Of a DNA stretch of 64,000 bases, positions 1 to 8,619 are shown in pieces. Position numbers and translations under genes: made by a program. Source of the DNA: Thalassolituus maritimus (GTDB lineage Bacteria > Pseudomonadota > Gammaproteobacteria > Pseudomonadales > Oceanobacteraceae); NCBI GenBank assembly GCA_913019975.1, contig CAJWBH010000019.1, positions 1 to 64,000 on the forward strand, written 5' to 3'. The notes under the pieces were generated by a model. The model was not told the DNA's origin and ran no database searches. It saw only the letters and a program-made list of their open reading frames with translations. How positions within the stretch are numbered: the first letter of the stretch is position 1; the number at the start of each line of letters is the position of its first letter.

Positions 1-37
1 AAGAGCGGCGCATTATAGAGATGCGGCGATTTGGGTC

Positions 38-68
38 AACTACTTTCTGTAATAAATTTTAAGTAGTT
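38..68. repeat. 8-bp inverted repeat upstream of queC
   Basis: AACTACTT (38-45) is matched by its exact reverse complement AAGTAGTT (61-68) with a 15-base spacer. It lies just upstream of the putative queC promoter, so it could be an operator or the tail of an upstream transcript. There is no T-tract, so a terminator is not supported. No gene is recognisable in bases 1-106. Confidence 0.3.
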
Positions 69-85
69 ACGCATACGCGTATACT
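57..85 (+). promoter_or_regulatory. weak candidate promoter for queC-queE
   Basis: TATACT at 80-85 is a good -10 hexamer 55 bases before the chosen queC start, but the sequence 17 bases upstream (TTTTAA) is a poor -35. Only the -10 is persuasive. Confidence 0.25.
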
Positions 86-139
86 CCCGCCTGCTCGACC
101 CAGAATGTGTTGTACCTATATATAGAAGAGAGTCTTGTG

Positions 140-802
140 ATGGCAGAGAAGGCAGTCGTAATTTATTCCGGTGGCATGGATTCGTTCACCATACTCAACC
201 GCGCTAAGAATGAAGGCTTTGATCTGTATGCTCTTACCTTTGACTATGGGCAGCGCCACAGCAAAGAGATTCAGTTCGCCAAGCGGGTCTGCGATGAACT
301 GGAGATCAGCCATAAGATCATCGACATTACTGCTATTAACCAGCTATTACAAAGTTCGTCTCTGACGTCAGACATTGAAATCCCTGAAGGGCACTACGAA
401 GCCGCCAACATGAAGTCTACTGTGGTACCAAACCGCAATATGATCCTTCTCTCTCTCGCGATTGGTTATGCGGTAGATATAGGCGCCAACAAGGTCTTCT
501 ATGGCGCCCACTCGGGGGATCACGCCATCTACCCCGACTGCCGGCCAGACTTTGTCCATGCGATGAACCGGGTTGCCAAGCTGGCCAACTACGAGCCCGT
601 CGATATCGTCACGCCTTATCTTAATAGTGACAAGACCGAAATTCTTGCCGACGGACTTAAGATGGGACTGGATTATGGCAAGACCTGGACCTGCTACAAC
701 GGTCGCGACAAAGCCTGTGGCAAATGCGGCTCATGCACTGAGCGTCTTGAAGCATTTGCTGCTAATAGCGCCACCGACCCTATTGCCTACGAGTCGGCGT
801 GA
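140..802 (+). CDS. queC: 7-cyano-7-deazaguanine (preQ0) synthase QueC
   Basis: A cytosolic ATP-dependent enzyme that converts 7-carboxy-7-deazaguanine to preQ0, a precursor of queuosine in tRNA. The 220-residue product has the PP-loop SGGMDS at residues 10-15 and a C-terminal zinc-site pattern: Cys185 followed by Cys193, Cys196 and Cys199 (ACGKCGSC). Length is normal for the family. The ATG at 140 is preferred over the in-frame ATG at 107 because the family begins just before the PP-loop and a purine-rich stretch (GAAGAGAG) precedes it. The stop codon overlaps the start of queE (TGATG), so the two genes are translationally coupled. No queD or queF is seen nearby. Confidence 0.95.
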   Translation: MAEKAVVIYSGGMDSFTILNRAKNEGFDLYALTFDYGQRHSKEIQFAKRVCDELEISHKIIDITAINQLLQSSSLTSDIEIPEGHYEAANMKSTVVPNRNMILLSLAIGYAVDIGANKVFYGAHSGDHAIYPDCRPDFVHAMNRVAKLANYEPVDIVTPYLNSDKTEILADGLKMGLDYGKTWTCYNGRDKACGKCGSCTERLEAFAANSATDPIAYESA

Positions 803-1506
803 TGGCAAAGAATACCTACCGCGTTAAAGAGGTCTTCTACACATTACAAGGGGAAGGCGCTCAAGCCGGACGCCCTGCTGTTTTCTGCCGTTTCTCTAAA
901 TGCAATTTGTGGAATGGCCGCGAGGACAGCCGTACTGCCGCTGTCTGTAAGTTCTGTGATACCGACTTTATCGGTACCGACGGACACCTGGGTGGTGAGT
1001 ATTCTGCAAGTGAACTGGTAACAATCATTGCATCGCAGTGGCCAGGAGAGACCTCAGGAAATTCAGTTCAGGGAAAGCCCTATGTCGTCTGTACCGGTGG
1101 CGAGCCAGCGCTCCAGCTTGATTCAGCGCTTGTCGATGAGCTGCATAAGGCAGGGTTTGAGGTTGCCATCGAAACCAACGGCACCCTGCCGTTACCGGAC
1201 GGTATTGATTGGATATGCCTTAGCCCGAAAGGCGACTCTGAACTTGCCGTCATCAACTGCGACGAACTGAAACTGGTATACCCACAAGCAGATGCTCCAC
1301 CAGAACGCTTTGATTACATCGTCGCTGAGCATTGCTACCTGCAACCAATGGCAGACTTCGAGCCTGTAGTGATCGCCAGCGACAAGCTTGAAGGGGCAAA
1401 AGAAGGTCTATCTGTTTCCAACACCCGAAAAGCCGTGGATTACTGCATGAAGCACCCAAAATGGAAGCTCAGCTTGCAGACCCACAAACTGCTCGGAATA
1501 GAATAA
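802..1506 (+). CDS. queE: 7-carboxy-7-deazaguanine synthase QueE (radical SAM)
   Basis: QueE is the radical-SAM enzyme that rearranges 6-carboxy-tetrahydropterin into 7-carboxy-7-deazaguanine, the substrate of QueC. The product starts [12 protein letters not shown]; the early motif YTLQGEGAQAGRPAVF is characteristic. The iron-sulfur cysteines are Cys34, Cys49 and Cys52, a CX14CX2C arrangement instead of the classical CX3CX2C of radical SAM proteins; this expanded loop is known from a subset of QueE enzymes. A glycine-rich SAM-binding TGGEPALQ follows. The ATG at 802 overlaps the queC stop; a GTG one codon earlier (799) is also possible. 234 residues, complete. Confidence 0.95.
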   Translation: MAKNTYRVKEVFYTLQGEGAQAGRPAVFCRFSKCNLWNGREDSRTAAVCKFCDTDFIGTDGHLGGEYSASELVTIIASQWPGETSGNSVQGKPYVVCTGGEPALQLDSALVDELHKAGFEVAIETNGTLPLPDGIDWICLSPKGDSELAVINCDELKLVYPQADAPPERFDYIVAEHCYLQPMADFEPVVIASDKLEGAKEGLSVSNTRKAVDYCMKHPKWKLSLQTHKLLGIE

Positions 1507-1518
1507 GGCCACTCAGCG

Positions 1519-2493
1519 TCACAGGGTAAAAGCGACCTTCGTTTTCAGCTCACCGGCTTCGTAGCGCCGGTGAACGTCTGCAACCGCACTCGCCGATTGC
1601 ACCTCCGTTTCAGGCACCGAGATGCGCCCAGCATCGACTTCTTTCGCTAACCAGCTGAGAAAGCGGCCATGAGTCGCTCTGCCCTTACCACTCAGTAAAG
1701 GTAACAACATAAACACCGCATGAATGCTCAAGGCTTTAGCATGCGCTTGAGTCAGGTCGTAAGTATTACGAGCATTGATGGTTGCAACCTGACCGCCCGG
1801 AGCACAGGCATGTAGCGCTGTCTGAAAGCTCTCACCACCGAAGGTATCGAGCACCTTATCGAACTTGCCTGCATGTTCAGCCGCCTCTCCGTGCGACATT
1901 GCAGTCACATTAAACGAGGCGATCTGATCGCGGCGGATGTCATCCCCGGCAGTGGCCGTAACAGCAACACCACGAAGCTTAGCGAGTTGCAGAGCCATCT
2001 GGCCGACGCCACCAGATCCTCCCATAATCAGACAGGATTCATCTTCCTGTAAGTGCAGGCGTTCAATCGCTTCAAAGGCCGTGATCGACACCAAGGGAAG
2101 AACCGCTGCCTGCTCAGCTTTAACAGAGTGAGGAGCCAATGCCATCAGGTCAGCATCGACCACGATGTAACGACACAGCGTCCCGCTACTGCCTTTCACT
2201 CCACCCGCACAGCCATAAACGATATCGCCTTCAGAGAAGCCGGTAACCTGCTCACCAACAGCAATGACCTCACCGGCGAGGTCACAACCGACCACATGAT
2301 TATCCGAGGCAATTGGCGCCAGTCCGGCGCGGATTTTAGTGTCGATCGGGTTAAACCCCGAAGCTATGACCCTGACCAGTAGTCCGCCAGGAGAAACCTG
2401 CGGCATATCAAGTGAGGTTTGCTCCAGAACTGTGGGGGCGCCTGTTTCAGCGAAATGCCAGCCGCTGTTACTCTGCTGTGCGGTATTACTCAT
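1519..2493 (-). CDS. zeta-crystallin/quinone-oxidoreductase-like NADPH-dependent MDR protein
   Basis: A medium-chain dehydrogenase/reductase of 324 residues. The N-terminal half has the GroES-like fold signature (CDLAGEVIAVGEQVTGF) and the middle has the nucleotide-binding loop GGSGGVGQMALQLAKL. No structural-zinc cysteine cluster is visible, as expected for the quinone oxidoreductase (QOR) branch, which reduces quinones or enones with NADPH. The exact substrate cannot be read from sequence. The start overlaps the end of the upstream hdfR gene by 8 bases, suggesting one transcript. It converges on queE with only 12 bases between stop codons and no obvious hairpin. Confidence 0.85.
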   Translation of the reverse strand: MSNTAQQSNSGWHFAETGAPTVLEQTSLDMPQVSPGGLLVRVIASGFNPIDTKIRAGLAPIASDNHVVGCDLAGEVIAVGEQVTGFSEGDIVYGCAGGVKGSSGTLCRYIVVDADLMALAPHSVKAEQAAVLPLVSITAFEAIERLHLQEDESCLIMGGSGGVGQMALQLAKLRGVAVTATAGDDIRRDQIASFNVTAMSHGEAAEHAGKFDKVLDTFGGESFQTALHACAPGGQVATINARNTYDLTQAHAKALSIHAVFMLLPLLSGKGRATHGRFLSWLAKEVDAGRISVPETEVQSASAVADVHRRYEAGELKTKVAFTL

Positions 2494-3337
2494 GGTGGCC
2501 GCTCCCCAATAGCTGGCTGATGATGTCGCCTATGAGCTCATCATCTTTACGGGTACTCAGGTAACTCGCGAATACCTGACGCGTCATTTCAGGAACATCG
2601 GATACTTCATGCAGCTCACCACTTTCAAGGTAAGGTGCAACCATAGTCGCAGGTAAGTAACCGGCACCACCGTGCATCAGGATGCTGTCGAGGGCAATAC
2701 GGCCAGTATTGGTTTTGAGCACCGGCGCCGCCATACCTTTAAACTCCTGAGCGTGCTGAATACGGAATGACGTTCCCCAATCGACCATCACGTAACCGAG
2801 CTCGGCGGCCTGGTTCCATTCAGAGCACTTTTCAGAAGCGACCATGACCAGAGGAACAGACATAACTTCACGGGTCACCAGTTCATCGGCTTTCGGGGCG
2901 TCAAACACTAACGCCAGATCTAACGACCGTTCAAGGATCTGTCTTACCAGCGCGCTACTGCTGTGCGCCATTGCGCTGACCGCCATACCAGGCCTTCGCA
3001 ACAAAGCCGGGAGCTTCTGTTGCAGCACCGCGTCCCATAAGTTTGGGGTAGCGCCAAGCGCGAACTGATAATGACGGTCATCTGCAATTGCTACTTCGTG
3101 GCGAATGCGCTGCTCGAGAAGCACACTACTTTCAGCCAGAGGGATGAGTTTCTCGCCTGCAGGCGTCAACTGGATGTTGTTTCGCTGTCGGGAAAACAAC
3201 TCAACACCCAAAAGGCCTTCGAGCTGGCGAATGCGGAAACTCACCGCAGACTGGGTCAGATAGAGGTTTTCAGCCGCACGACCAAAGTGCCGGGTGCGTG
3301 AGACTTCCATAAATGTTTTAAGTAGATCCGTATCCAT
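2486..3337 (-). CDS. hdfR: LysR-family regulator, HdfR orthologue
   Basis: A 283-residue LysR-type regulator whose N terminus (MDTDLLKTFMEVSRTRHFGRAA..LYLTQSAVSFRIRQLE) closely resembles Escherichia coli HdfR, including the HTH at residues 18-37. The effector domain follows from about residue 90. In E. coli HdfR was described as an H-NS-dependent repressor of flhDC; this organism appears to use FleQ instead and no flhDC is visible, so the target must differ or be broader. It is divergent from maoP, the same arrangement as hdfR/yifE in enterics, which supports orthology. It overlaps the downstream oxidoreductase gene by 8 bases. Confidence 0.88.
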   Translation of the reverse strand: MDTDLLKTFMEVSRTRHFGRAAENLYLTQSAVSFRIRQLEGLLGVELFSRQRNNIQLTPAGEKLIPLAESSVLLEQRIRHEVAIADDRHYQFALGATPNLWDAVLQQKLPALLRRPGMAVSAMAHSSSALVRQILERSLDLALVFDAPKADELVTREVMSVPLVMVASEKCSEWNQAAELGYVMVDWGTSFRIQHAQEFKGMAAPVLKTNTGRIALDSILMHGGAGYLPATMVAPYLESGELHEVSDVPEMTRQVFASYLSTRKDDELIGDIISQLLGSGHHE

Positions 3338-3378
3338 TTCAACCAGAAAACTTTCACGTAACGAGAAGATTTTTTCGT

Positions 3379-3407
3379 TTTACCACAGACACGCCCCTGA
3401 CCATACT
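3379..3407 (+). promoter_or_regulatory. candidate sigma70 promoter for maoP
   Basis: TTTACC (3379-3384) and CATACT (3402-3407) are separated by exactly 17 bases, giving a start near 3414 and a leader of about 55 bases before maoP. Each hexamer has two or fewer mismatches to consensus. Confidence 0.45.
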
Positions 3408-3415
3408 CCGCCCAA

Positions 3416-3439
3416 CACAAAAGACCGATTTCTTTTGTG
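3416..3439. repeat. perfect 9-bp inverted repeat between hdfR and maoP
   Basis: CACAAAAGA (3416-3424) and TCTTTTGTG (3431-3439) are exact reverse complements around a 6-base centre. It falls right after the predicted maoP transcription start, where a repressor site or a leader hairpin would be expected. HdfR or MaoP are the obvious candidate binders, by position only. Confidence 0.5.
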
Positions 3440-3469
3440 ATCGACAACTTTGATGATGGCAGGTGCTTT

Positions 3470-3814
3470 ATGAGTCAAATTCAAGCGAAAAGCTTTGAAA
3501 CTTCAAAGAAATTCTTTGACGATGCTAACTTTCCACGTGGTTTTCAGCGCTCAGGTGACTTTACGCGCCAGCAGGCTGACATCCTCGAGAATATGGGCGA
3601 TGCTCTGAAGTCGCTGCACGAAGGAACACGCGAAGCGGCGACCGATGAAGAAGTCCGCTTTGTTGACTTCTGCCAGCAGAAACTTGAGCCTATTAACGCG
3701 GTTGAACGCGCATGGGCCGCCTATTGCAAAGCGCTTGCTCGCAAGCAGATTTATTTTACAGCCTCCTCCTCAGCATCGGAGGCAGACTATGAGAACACGG
3801 AAACAGATGACTGA
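3470..3814 (+). CDS. maoP: MaoP-like macrodomain protein (DUF413)
   Basis: A 114-residue soluble protein that aligns along its whole length with E. coli YifE/MaoP: FFDDANFPRGFQRSGDFT near residue 15, then the acid-rich FVDFCQQKLEP and NAVERAWAAYCKAL, and an acidic tail. In E. coli MaoP acts with the maoS site to organise the Ori macrodomain; whether it does so here is unknown. The ATG at 3470 is chosen because similarity begins there and AGG lies 7 bases upstream. The coding region overlaps the next gene by 26 bases. The divergent hdfR neighbour is conserved synteny with enterics. Confidence 0.87.
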   Translation: MSQIQAKSFETSKKFFDDANFPRGFQRSGDFTRQQADILENMGDALKSLHEGTREAATDEEVRFVDFCQQKLEPINAVERAWAAYCKALARKQIYFTASSSASEADYENTETDD

Positions 3815-4214
3815 TCATGTACTCGGCTTCATCGAAGCTGTAGAACTCCCGGACCTTGGCATCGGCTGCGACGCCAAGGTGGATACCGGCGCTGCTACCA
3901 GTAGCCTTCATGCTGACCATATTGAAGAGTTCAGACGCGATGGCGAACTCTGGGTGCGGTTTCACGTAAAGTTTAATAAACAGTCAGCCCGGATTGATCA
4001 AACGTGCGAAGCGCCGGTCGTCGAGCAGCGTGTGATCACCAGTTCGAACGGGCATAGCTCACAGCGTTATATTATCGGTACAGAAATGAACGTAGGTGGC
4101 CTGAGCTTTAAAACTGAAATCAGCCTCAGTCACCGCGGCAGTATGAAGTACCCTATGTTGATAGGCCGAAAGGCTATCAAAGGCCGCTTTCTTGTGGATG
4201 TCAGTCGCGGCTGA
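3789..4214 (+). CDS. RimK-associated retropepsin-like (ATP-dependent zinc protease family) protein
   Basis: A 141-residue protein of the family usually annotated ATP-dependent zinc protease (COG4067), which accompanies rimK in many proteobacteria. The aspartic-protease motif [13 protein letters not shown] lies at about residues 24-36, so a retropepsin-type active site is more likely than a metalloprotease. ATG 3789 is chosen because a strong GGAGG (3778-3782) precedes it inside the 3' end of maoP; a second ATG at 3807 is possible. rimK follows after 59 bases. A role in processing RimK products or substrates is inferred from the neighbourhood only. Confidence 0.8.
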   Translation: MRTRKQMTDHVLGFIEAVELPDLGIGCDAKVDTGAATSSLHADHIEEFRRDGELWVRFHVKFNKQSARIDQTCEAPVVEQRVITSSNGHSSQRYIIGTEMNVGGLSFKTEISLSHRGSMKYPMLIGRKAIKGRFLVDVSRG

Positions 4215-4273
4215 GCGAAGCATCTTATCTATTAATTTTTTCAGTCGTTGCTATGACCCATCAGGAACCCGTT

Positions 4274-5179
4274 ATGAAAATTGCCATACTGTCACGCAGT
4301 GCCAGCCTCTACTCAACCCGACGTCTGATTGAGGCAGCCGAGGCCCGCGGACATGAAGTGCATGTACTGGATACGCTGCATTGCTATATGAACATCAACA
4401 GCGTTGACCCCAAAATGCACTATAAAGGTGAGCAATTAGAGGGCTTTGATGCTGTCATCCCTCGTATTGGCGCATCAATCACGTTCTACGGTACGGCGGT
4501 ACTGCGTCAATTTGAAATGATGGGTGTGTATCCACTGAATGAATCCGTAGCCATCAGCCGCTCACGGGATAAGCTGCGTTCCATGCAGCTGATGTCGCGC
4601 AAAGGTATCGGCATGCCAGTGACCGGCTTTGCCCACAGCCCGGATGATATTCCTGACCTGATCCAGATGGTCGGTGGCGCTCCTCTTGTGATCAAGCTTC
4701 TGGAGGGAACTCAGGGTATTGGTGTGGTACTGGCTGAGACGAAGAAAGCAGCGGAAAGTGTGATCGAAGCCTTCCTGGGCCTCAAAGCCAACATTATGGT
4801 TCAGGAATACATTAAAGAAGCGTCTGGTGCTGACATTCGATGCCTCGTCGTCGGCGACAAAGTTGTTGCTTCTATGAAACGTCAGGCTGCCGAAGGTGAA
4901 TTCCGCTCGAATCTGCACCGAGGTGGTACGGCAACGGTTGTACGAATCACCCCTGAAGAACGGGCCACCGCAGTGCGTGCCGCCAAAACCATGGGGCTTA
5001 ACGTCGCGGGTGTCGATATCCTGCGTTCAAACCATGGGCCGGTTGTGATGGAAGTGAACTCATCACCGGGCATTGAAGGCATTGAGTCTTCTACCGGTAT
5101 TGATGTCGCCACTAAAATCGTGATGCATATTGAGAAACATGCGCGCGCGCACAACACCAAAACAAAGGGCAAGGGGTAA
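4274..5179 (+). CDS. rimK: ribosomal protein S6 glutamate ligase RimK
   Basis: An ATP-grasp ligase that adds glutamates to the C terminus of ribosomal protein S6. The 301-residue product begins MKIAILSR and is closely similar to E. coli RimK along its length, including [46 protein letters not shown] and the metal-binding [12 protein letters not shown] near the end. The ATG at 4274 is favoured over 4253 because the family starts at MKIAIL and AGGAA lies 6 bases upstream. It is downstream of the protease-like gene, probably in the maoP transcript. Confidence 0.93.
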   Translation: MKIAILSRSASLYSTRRLIEAAEARGHEVHVLDTLHCYMNINSVDPKMHYKGEQLEGFDAVIPRIGASITFYGTAVLRQFEMMGVYPLNESVAISRSRDKLRSMQLMSRKGIGMPVTGFAHSPDDIPDLIQMVGGAPLVIKLLEGTQGIGVVLAETKKAAESVIEAFLGLKANIMVQEYIKEASGADIRCLVVGDKVVASMKRQAAEGEFRSNLHRGGTATVVRITPEERATAVRAAKTMGLNVAGVDILRSNHGPVVMEVNSSPGIEGIESSTGIDVATKIVMHIEKHARAHNTKTKGKG

Positions 5180-5182
5180 GCG

Positions 5183-5211
5183 TTTACAAACAGCATCCCC
5201 TCTCGTATAGT
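5183..5211 (+). promoter_or_regulatory. sigma70 promoter for argD-argF
   Basis: TTTACA (5183-5188) and TATAGT (5206-5211), each 5/6 to consensus, are spaced by exactly 17 bases directly after the rimK stop codon. Predicted start near 5218. Confidence 0.65.
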
Positions 5212-5250
5212 TCGAATGCGCCTAATTAAAACCGGGCGCGGTATTTATCT

Positions 5251-5272
5251 GGGCAGCCATGGCTGCCCTTTT
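5251..5272 (+). terminator. hairpin with short T-run between the argD promoter and argD
   Basis: GGGCAGCCATGGCTGCCC is a perfect 18-base palindrome (stem GGGCAGC/GCTGCCC, loop CATG) followed by TTTT. It ends 6 bases before the argD Shine-Dalgarno. It could terminate rimK transcription, but it also lies within the leader produced by the promoter at 5183-5211, so it may attenuate argD. Confidence 0.6.
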
Positions 5273-5294
5273 GCGTTCTGAGGAAGAAACACAT

Positions 5295-6464
5295 ATGCAC
5301 GCCATTATGAATACCTATGGCCGTTTACCCGTCACCTTTACCCACGGTAAAGGCTGCTGGTTGTACGACACAGAAGGCCGTAAGTATCTGGACGCCCTGA
5401 CCGGTATCGCTGTTTGTGGTCTGGGTCATGCGCACCCGGCCGTAACCGCCGCGATTCAGGAGCAGGCGGGCCAGCTCGTTCATACATCAAATCTGTACGG
5501 CATCGGCCGACAGCAGGAACTGGCTGAAAACCTGACCCGTATTTCGGGAATGGATAATGTGTTCTTCTCTAATTCAGGCGCAGAAGCCAACGAAGCCGCC
5601 ATCAAAATTGCGAGAAAATACGGCCATCAGAAAGGCATTTCAGAGCCTGTCATCGTGGTGATGACCAAAGCTTTCCACGGTCGTACCATGGCAACACTGA
5701 CGGCTACCGGCAACGCGAAAGCGCAGGAAGGTTTCGGTCCTCTGCTGAATGGTTTCGTACGTGTCCCATATATGGATGCCGATGCCATCCGTGCAGTCGT
5801 TCGCGCAAACCCGAATATCGTCGCGGTTATGCTGGAACCTGTTCAGGGTGAAGGTGGCCTGGCAACGGCCGGCGAAGATTACATTAAAGCTGTGCGTGAT
5901 ATCTGCGACCAGAATGACCTGCTGATGCTGGTTGATGAAATTCAGACCGGCAACGGACGTACTGGCAGCTACTTCTGCTACCAACAATTCGGCATCACTC
6001 CGGATGTTGTTACCACAGCCAAAGGGCTCGGCAATGGCGTACCTATTGGTGCCTGTCTCGCCCGGGGCAAAGCAGCCGAAGTACTGCAACCCGGAAGCCA
6101 TGGGTCCACCTACGGTGGAAACCCACTGGCATGCGCCGCCGCAAATGCGGTAGTAACGACCATAGAAAATGAAAAGTTGGCTGAGAACGCAGCTCATATG
6201 GGTAACTACCTCGCCAGTGCTTTCAACGTGCGTTTACAGGACAACCCTCTGTTTTCCGAAATCCGGGGACGTGGCTTAATGATGGGTATTGCCCTGACAA
6301 AAGACTGCACCGAATTAATGGCAAAGGGCACCCAAAAAGGCCTTCTGCTGAACGTTACCTCAGGCAATGTTATTCGTCTTCTACCACCACTGACACTGAC
6401 AGAAGAAGAAGCAGACCTGATCGTAGAGGGAGTTATGGAGCTGATCCATGAACTCAATGAATGA
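5295..6464 (+). CDS. argD: acetylornithine aminotransferase ArgD
   Basis: A class III PLP-dependent aminotransferase converting N-acetylglutamate semialdehyde to N-acetylornithine in arginine synthesis. The 389-residue protein shows [17 protein letters not shown], the PLP-phosphate region [15 protein letters not shown], the [13 protein letters not shown] motif and the Schiff-base lysine in TTAKGLGNG. The ATG at 5295 is chosen over 5259 because GAGGAAGA (5279-5286) is well placed and the earlier ATG lies inside the hairpin palindrome. It overlaps argF by 17 bases. Confidence 0.95.
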   Translation: MHAIMNTYGRLPVTFTHGKGCWLYDTEGRKYLDALTGIAVCGLGHAHPAVTAAIQEQAGQLVHTSNLYGIGRQQELAENLTRISGMDNVFFSNSGAEANEAAIKIARKYGHQKGISEPVIVVMTKAFHGRTMATLTATGNAKAQEGFGPLLNGFVRVPYMDADAIRAVVRANPNIVAVMLEPVQGEGGLATAGEDYIKAVRDICDQNDLLMLVDEIQTGNGRTGSYFCYQQFGITPDVVTTAKGLGNGVPIGACLARGKAAEVLQPGSHGSTYGGNPLACAAANAVVTTIENEKLAENAAHMGNYLASAFNVRLQDNPLFSEIRGRGLMMGIALTKDCTELMAKGTQKGLLLNVTSGNVIRLLPPLTLTEEEADLIVEGVMELIHELNE

Positions 6465-7392
6465 CCCAATGGAAAAGACAGTGAGACACTTTCTGACGCT
6501 CTCGGACACCTCTCCGGATGAGCTCAACTGGATAATTGAACGGGCTATCGAGCTCAAAAAGAAGCAGCGAGCAGGAGAAATCTACGAGCCGCTGAAGAAC
6601 AGAGTACTGGGGATGATCTTCGAGAAATCATCCACCCGTACCCGAGTATCTTTTGAAGCTGGCATGAGCCAGCTCGGTGGCAGCGCGATCTTCCTGTCGC
6701 CACGCGATACCCAGTTAGGTCGTGGCGAGCCCGTCGAAGACTCTGCACGTGTACTCTCGCGTATGGTTGATGTTGTCATGATCCGTACTTTTGATCATGA
6801 CATTATCGAACGCTTCGCTGCCTACTCTTCTGTACCCGTCATCAACGCCCTGACAGACGATTTTCACCCCTGTCAGCTGCTCGCCGACATGCAGACCTAT
6901 GTTGAGCATCGCGGTTCTATCGCGGGCAAAACAGTGGCCTGGATTGGCGATGGTAATAATATGTGCCACTCCTACATCAAGGCGGCGGTACAATTCGGAT
7001 TCAATCTGCGTATTGCCACGCCAGAAGGCTTCGAACCTGATGCCCGCATCGTCAGCGAAGGCGGTGACCGTATTCAGCTGTTCAAAACCCCTGAAGAAGC
7101 TGTCGCAGGCGCGAACCTCGTCGTGACTGACGTGTGGGCGTCAATGGGTCAGGAAGAAGAGCAGGAAGAACGCATTCGCAAATTCCAGGCATTTCAGGTT
7201 TCTCCTGCTTTGCTGGACAAAGCAGCGAGCGACGTGATTTTCATGCATTGTTTGCCCGCGCACCGCGGTGAAGAAGTGACTGATGAAGTCATGGAAGATC
7301 CGCGTGCAGTGGTCTGGGATGAAGCTGAGAATCGCCTTCACGCCCAGAAAGCACTGCTGGAGTTCCTACTCTGCCAGGAAGAAGAGGACTGA
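6448..7392 (+). CDS. argF: ornithine carbamoyltransferase
   Basis: This enzyme makes citrulline from ornithine and carbamoyl phosphate. The 314-residue protein carries the carbamoyl-phosphate motif SSTRTR, the [10 protein letters not shown] segment and the ornithine-site [14 protein letters not shown] at 6437-6440 supports the ATG at 6448, inside the end of argD, so the genes are co-translated. A short acidic tail (CQEEED) ends the protein. Convergent with a diguanylate cyclase gene only 18 bases away. Confidence 0.95.
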   Translation: MNSMNDPMEKTVRHFLTLSDTSPDELNWIIERAIELKKKQRAGEIYEPLKNRVLGMIFEKSSTRTRVSFEAGMSQLGGSAIFLSPRDTQLGRGEPVEDSARVLSRMVDVVMIRTFDHDIIERFAAYSSVPVINALTDDFHPCQLLADMQTYVEHRGSIAGKTVAWIGDGNNMCHSYIKAAVQFGFNLRIATPEGFEPDARIVSEGGDRIQLFKTPEEAVAGANLVVTDVWASMGQEEEQEERIRKFQAFQVSPALLDKAASDVIFMHCLPAHRGEEVTDEVMEDPRAVVWDEAENRLHAQKALLEFLLCQEEED

Positions 7393-7405
7393 GGCTGTCC
7401 TCTGT

Positions 7406-7437
7406 GGCGCTCAGTGCAGTGACAACTGCTGAGCGCC
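7406..7437. terminator. long hairpin between convergent argF and the GGDEF gene
   Basis: GGCGCTCAG (7406-7414) and CTGAGCGCC (7429-7437) form a perfect 9-bp stem, extended inside by CAGT/ACTG. It starts 14 bases after the argF stop and overlaps the stop codon of the opposing GGDEF gene. No strong T-run flanks either side; probably a shared bidirectional terminator or RNA-end stabiliser. Confidence 0.5.
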
Positions 7438-8499
7438 TTCCAGATAGACCTGATTACGGCCAAGGCGCTTCGCCTCATAGAGCATCCGGTCAGCCCGGTT
7501 AAGGACATCCTCAGAAGCCTCATCCGGATGATACTCGGCACCGCCGATCGATACCCGCTGTTCCAGATCCACCTCAGAAAATCTGTGATTCTCGACCGAA
7601 ACACGTATCCGCTCCAGAACGCCGGAAGCAGCTTCAAGATTCAGCCCTGACAGCAGCAGAACAAACTCTTCTCCGCCGTAGCGAGCAGCGAGATCAATTT
7701 CCCGGACAGATACACGAAGCAGATGGGCGAGTTCAGCAAGTACCTGATCTCCGATCCTGTGACCGTATTCATCATTGACGCGTTTGAAATAATCAATATC
7801 GATGAAGGCCACAACAAACGGGATCTCTTGGCGGATAGACAGAGCCCTCTGCTTTTCGAGAGTCTTGAGCAGATAACGCCGGTTATTCAGCCCCGTCAGT
7901 TCATCTGTGACCGCCAGTTCTTCGATACGGGCCAGCGCGCGCCGTAGCTCGGAATTTTTCTCGCCGTAGGCTTTCCTCAGAATAAAGAACTCGCGACCGA
8001 TAAATGCATATACAAGCAGGCTCGTCATCAAAGCGACGCCGATAACCACTTCAAATTCTGGAACAAGCAGTTCACTGGCGCTGTAGTGGGTAGAAAAAAT
8101 GACTAACGAATAACTAACAACAGTGAACAGAGAAATACCAACGAATCCCCGTCCCGAAAGGCGGAATACACCAAAAGGCATTATGTTGAGATAACCCAGA
8201 ATCATGATTCCGCGCAGTTCAGGGGCCAGAATCATTAGCCCAGACATGTAAAGAATCACGAGCGCCATCACTGGCATTGTCATACTGGGATCGGAAGTCT
8301 CCATTGCTCTGCCCGAGTAAATGTACCAGGCAGTAATTCCATGGACGACAAGATAGAAAAATACCATGGTGCCGAACCAAGCGTTCGGCGACGCGCCGTA
8401 CTGAATACCAAAGCCGACGTAGTAAAGAATGCTGAATAGAAGAACACCCGCTGCAGCCAGGCTGTGCCGGCGTAAAATGTCCTTTCTTAGCTGCCCCAT
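7411..8499 (-). CDS. membrane-bound diguanylate cyclase (GGDEF)
   Basis: Makes cyclic di-GMP from two GTP. The N-terminal 190 residues contain about six hydrophobic segments without an obvious sensor family, followed by a coiled-coil-like stretch (EKNSELRRALARIEEL) and a GGDEF domain over roughly the last 170 residues. The active site reads GGEEF, and an inhibitory-site RxxD (REID) lies five residues before it, so product inhibition is expected. The ATG at 8499 is chosen because the longer frame (from 8580) adds a non-membrane leader; GGGAAG precedes 8499. It may be co-transcribed with glpK, 120 bases upstream. In a window rich in flagellar genes a motility role is tempting but unproven. Confidence 0.88.
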   Translation of the reverse strand: MGQLRKDILRRHSLAAAGVLLFSILYYVGFGIQYGASPNAWFGTMVFFYLVVHGITAWYIYSGRAMETSDPSMTMPVMALVILYMSGLMILAPELRGIMILGYLNIMPFGVFRLSGRGFVGISLFTVVSYSLVIFSTHYSASELLVPEFEVVIGVALMTSLLVYAFIGREFFILRKAYGEKNSELRRALARIEELAVTDELTGLNNRRYLLKTLEKQRALSIRQEIPFVVAFIDIDYFKRVNDEYGHRIGDQVLAELAHLLRVSVREIDLAARYGGEEFVLLLSGLNLEAASGVLERIRVSVENHRFSEVDLEQRVSIGGAEYHPDEASEDVLNRADRMLYEAKRLGRNQVYLEGAQQLSLH

Positions 8500-8619
8500 A
8501 AAGGCTTCCCAAAGTATCTTGTCTGTCAGAATAATGGGTGACGGCGCCCCCCGCCAGAGCCTTTTACATAAGGACAACAATTCCGGTCCGATTCCATCCT
8601 GATTTCCGTTATAACCACG

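Noticed and set aside
1-139. preQ1 riboswitch upstream of queC
   Set aside because: The leader after the likely promoter is only about 50 bases and shows no recognisable preQ1 aptamer features.
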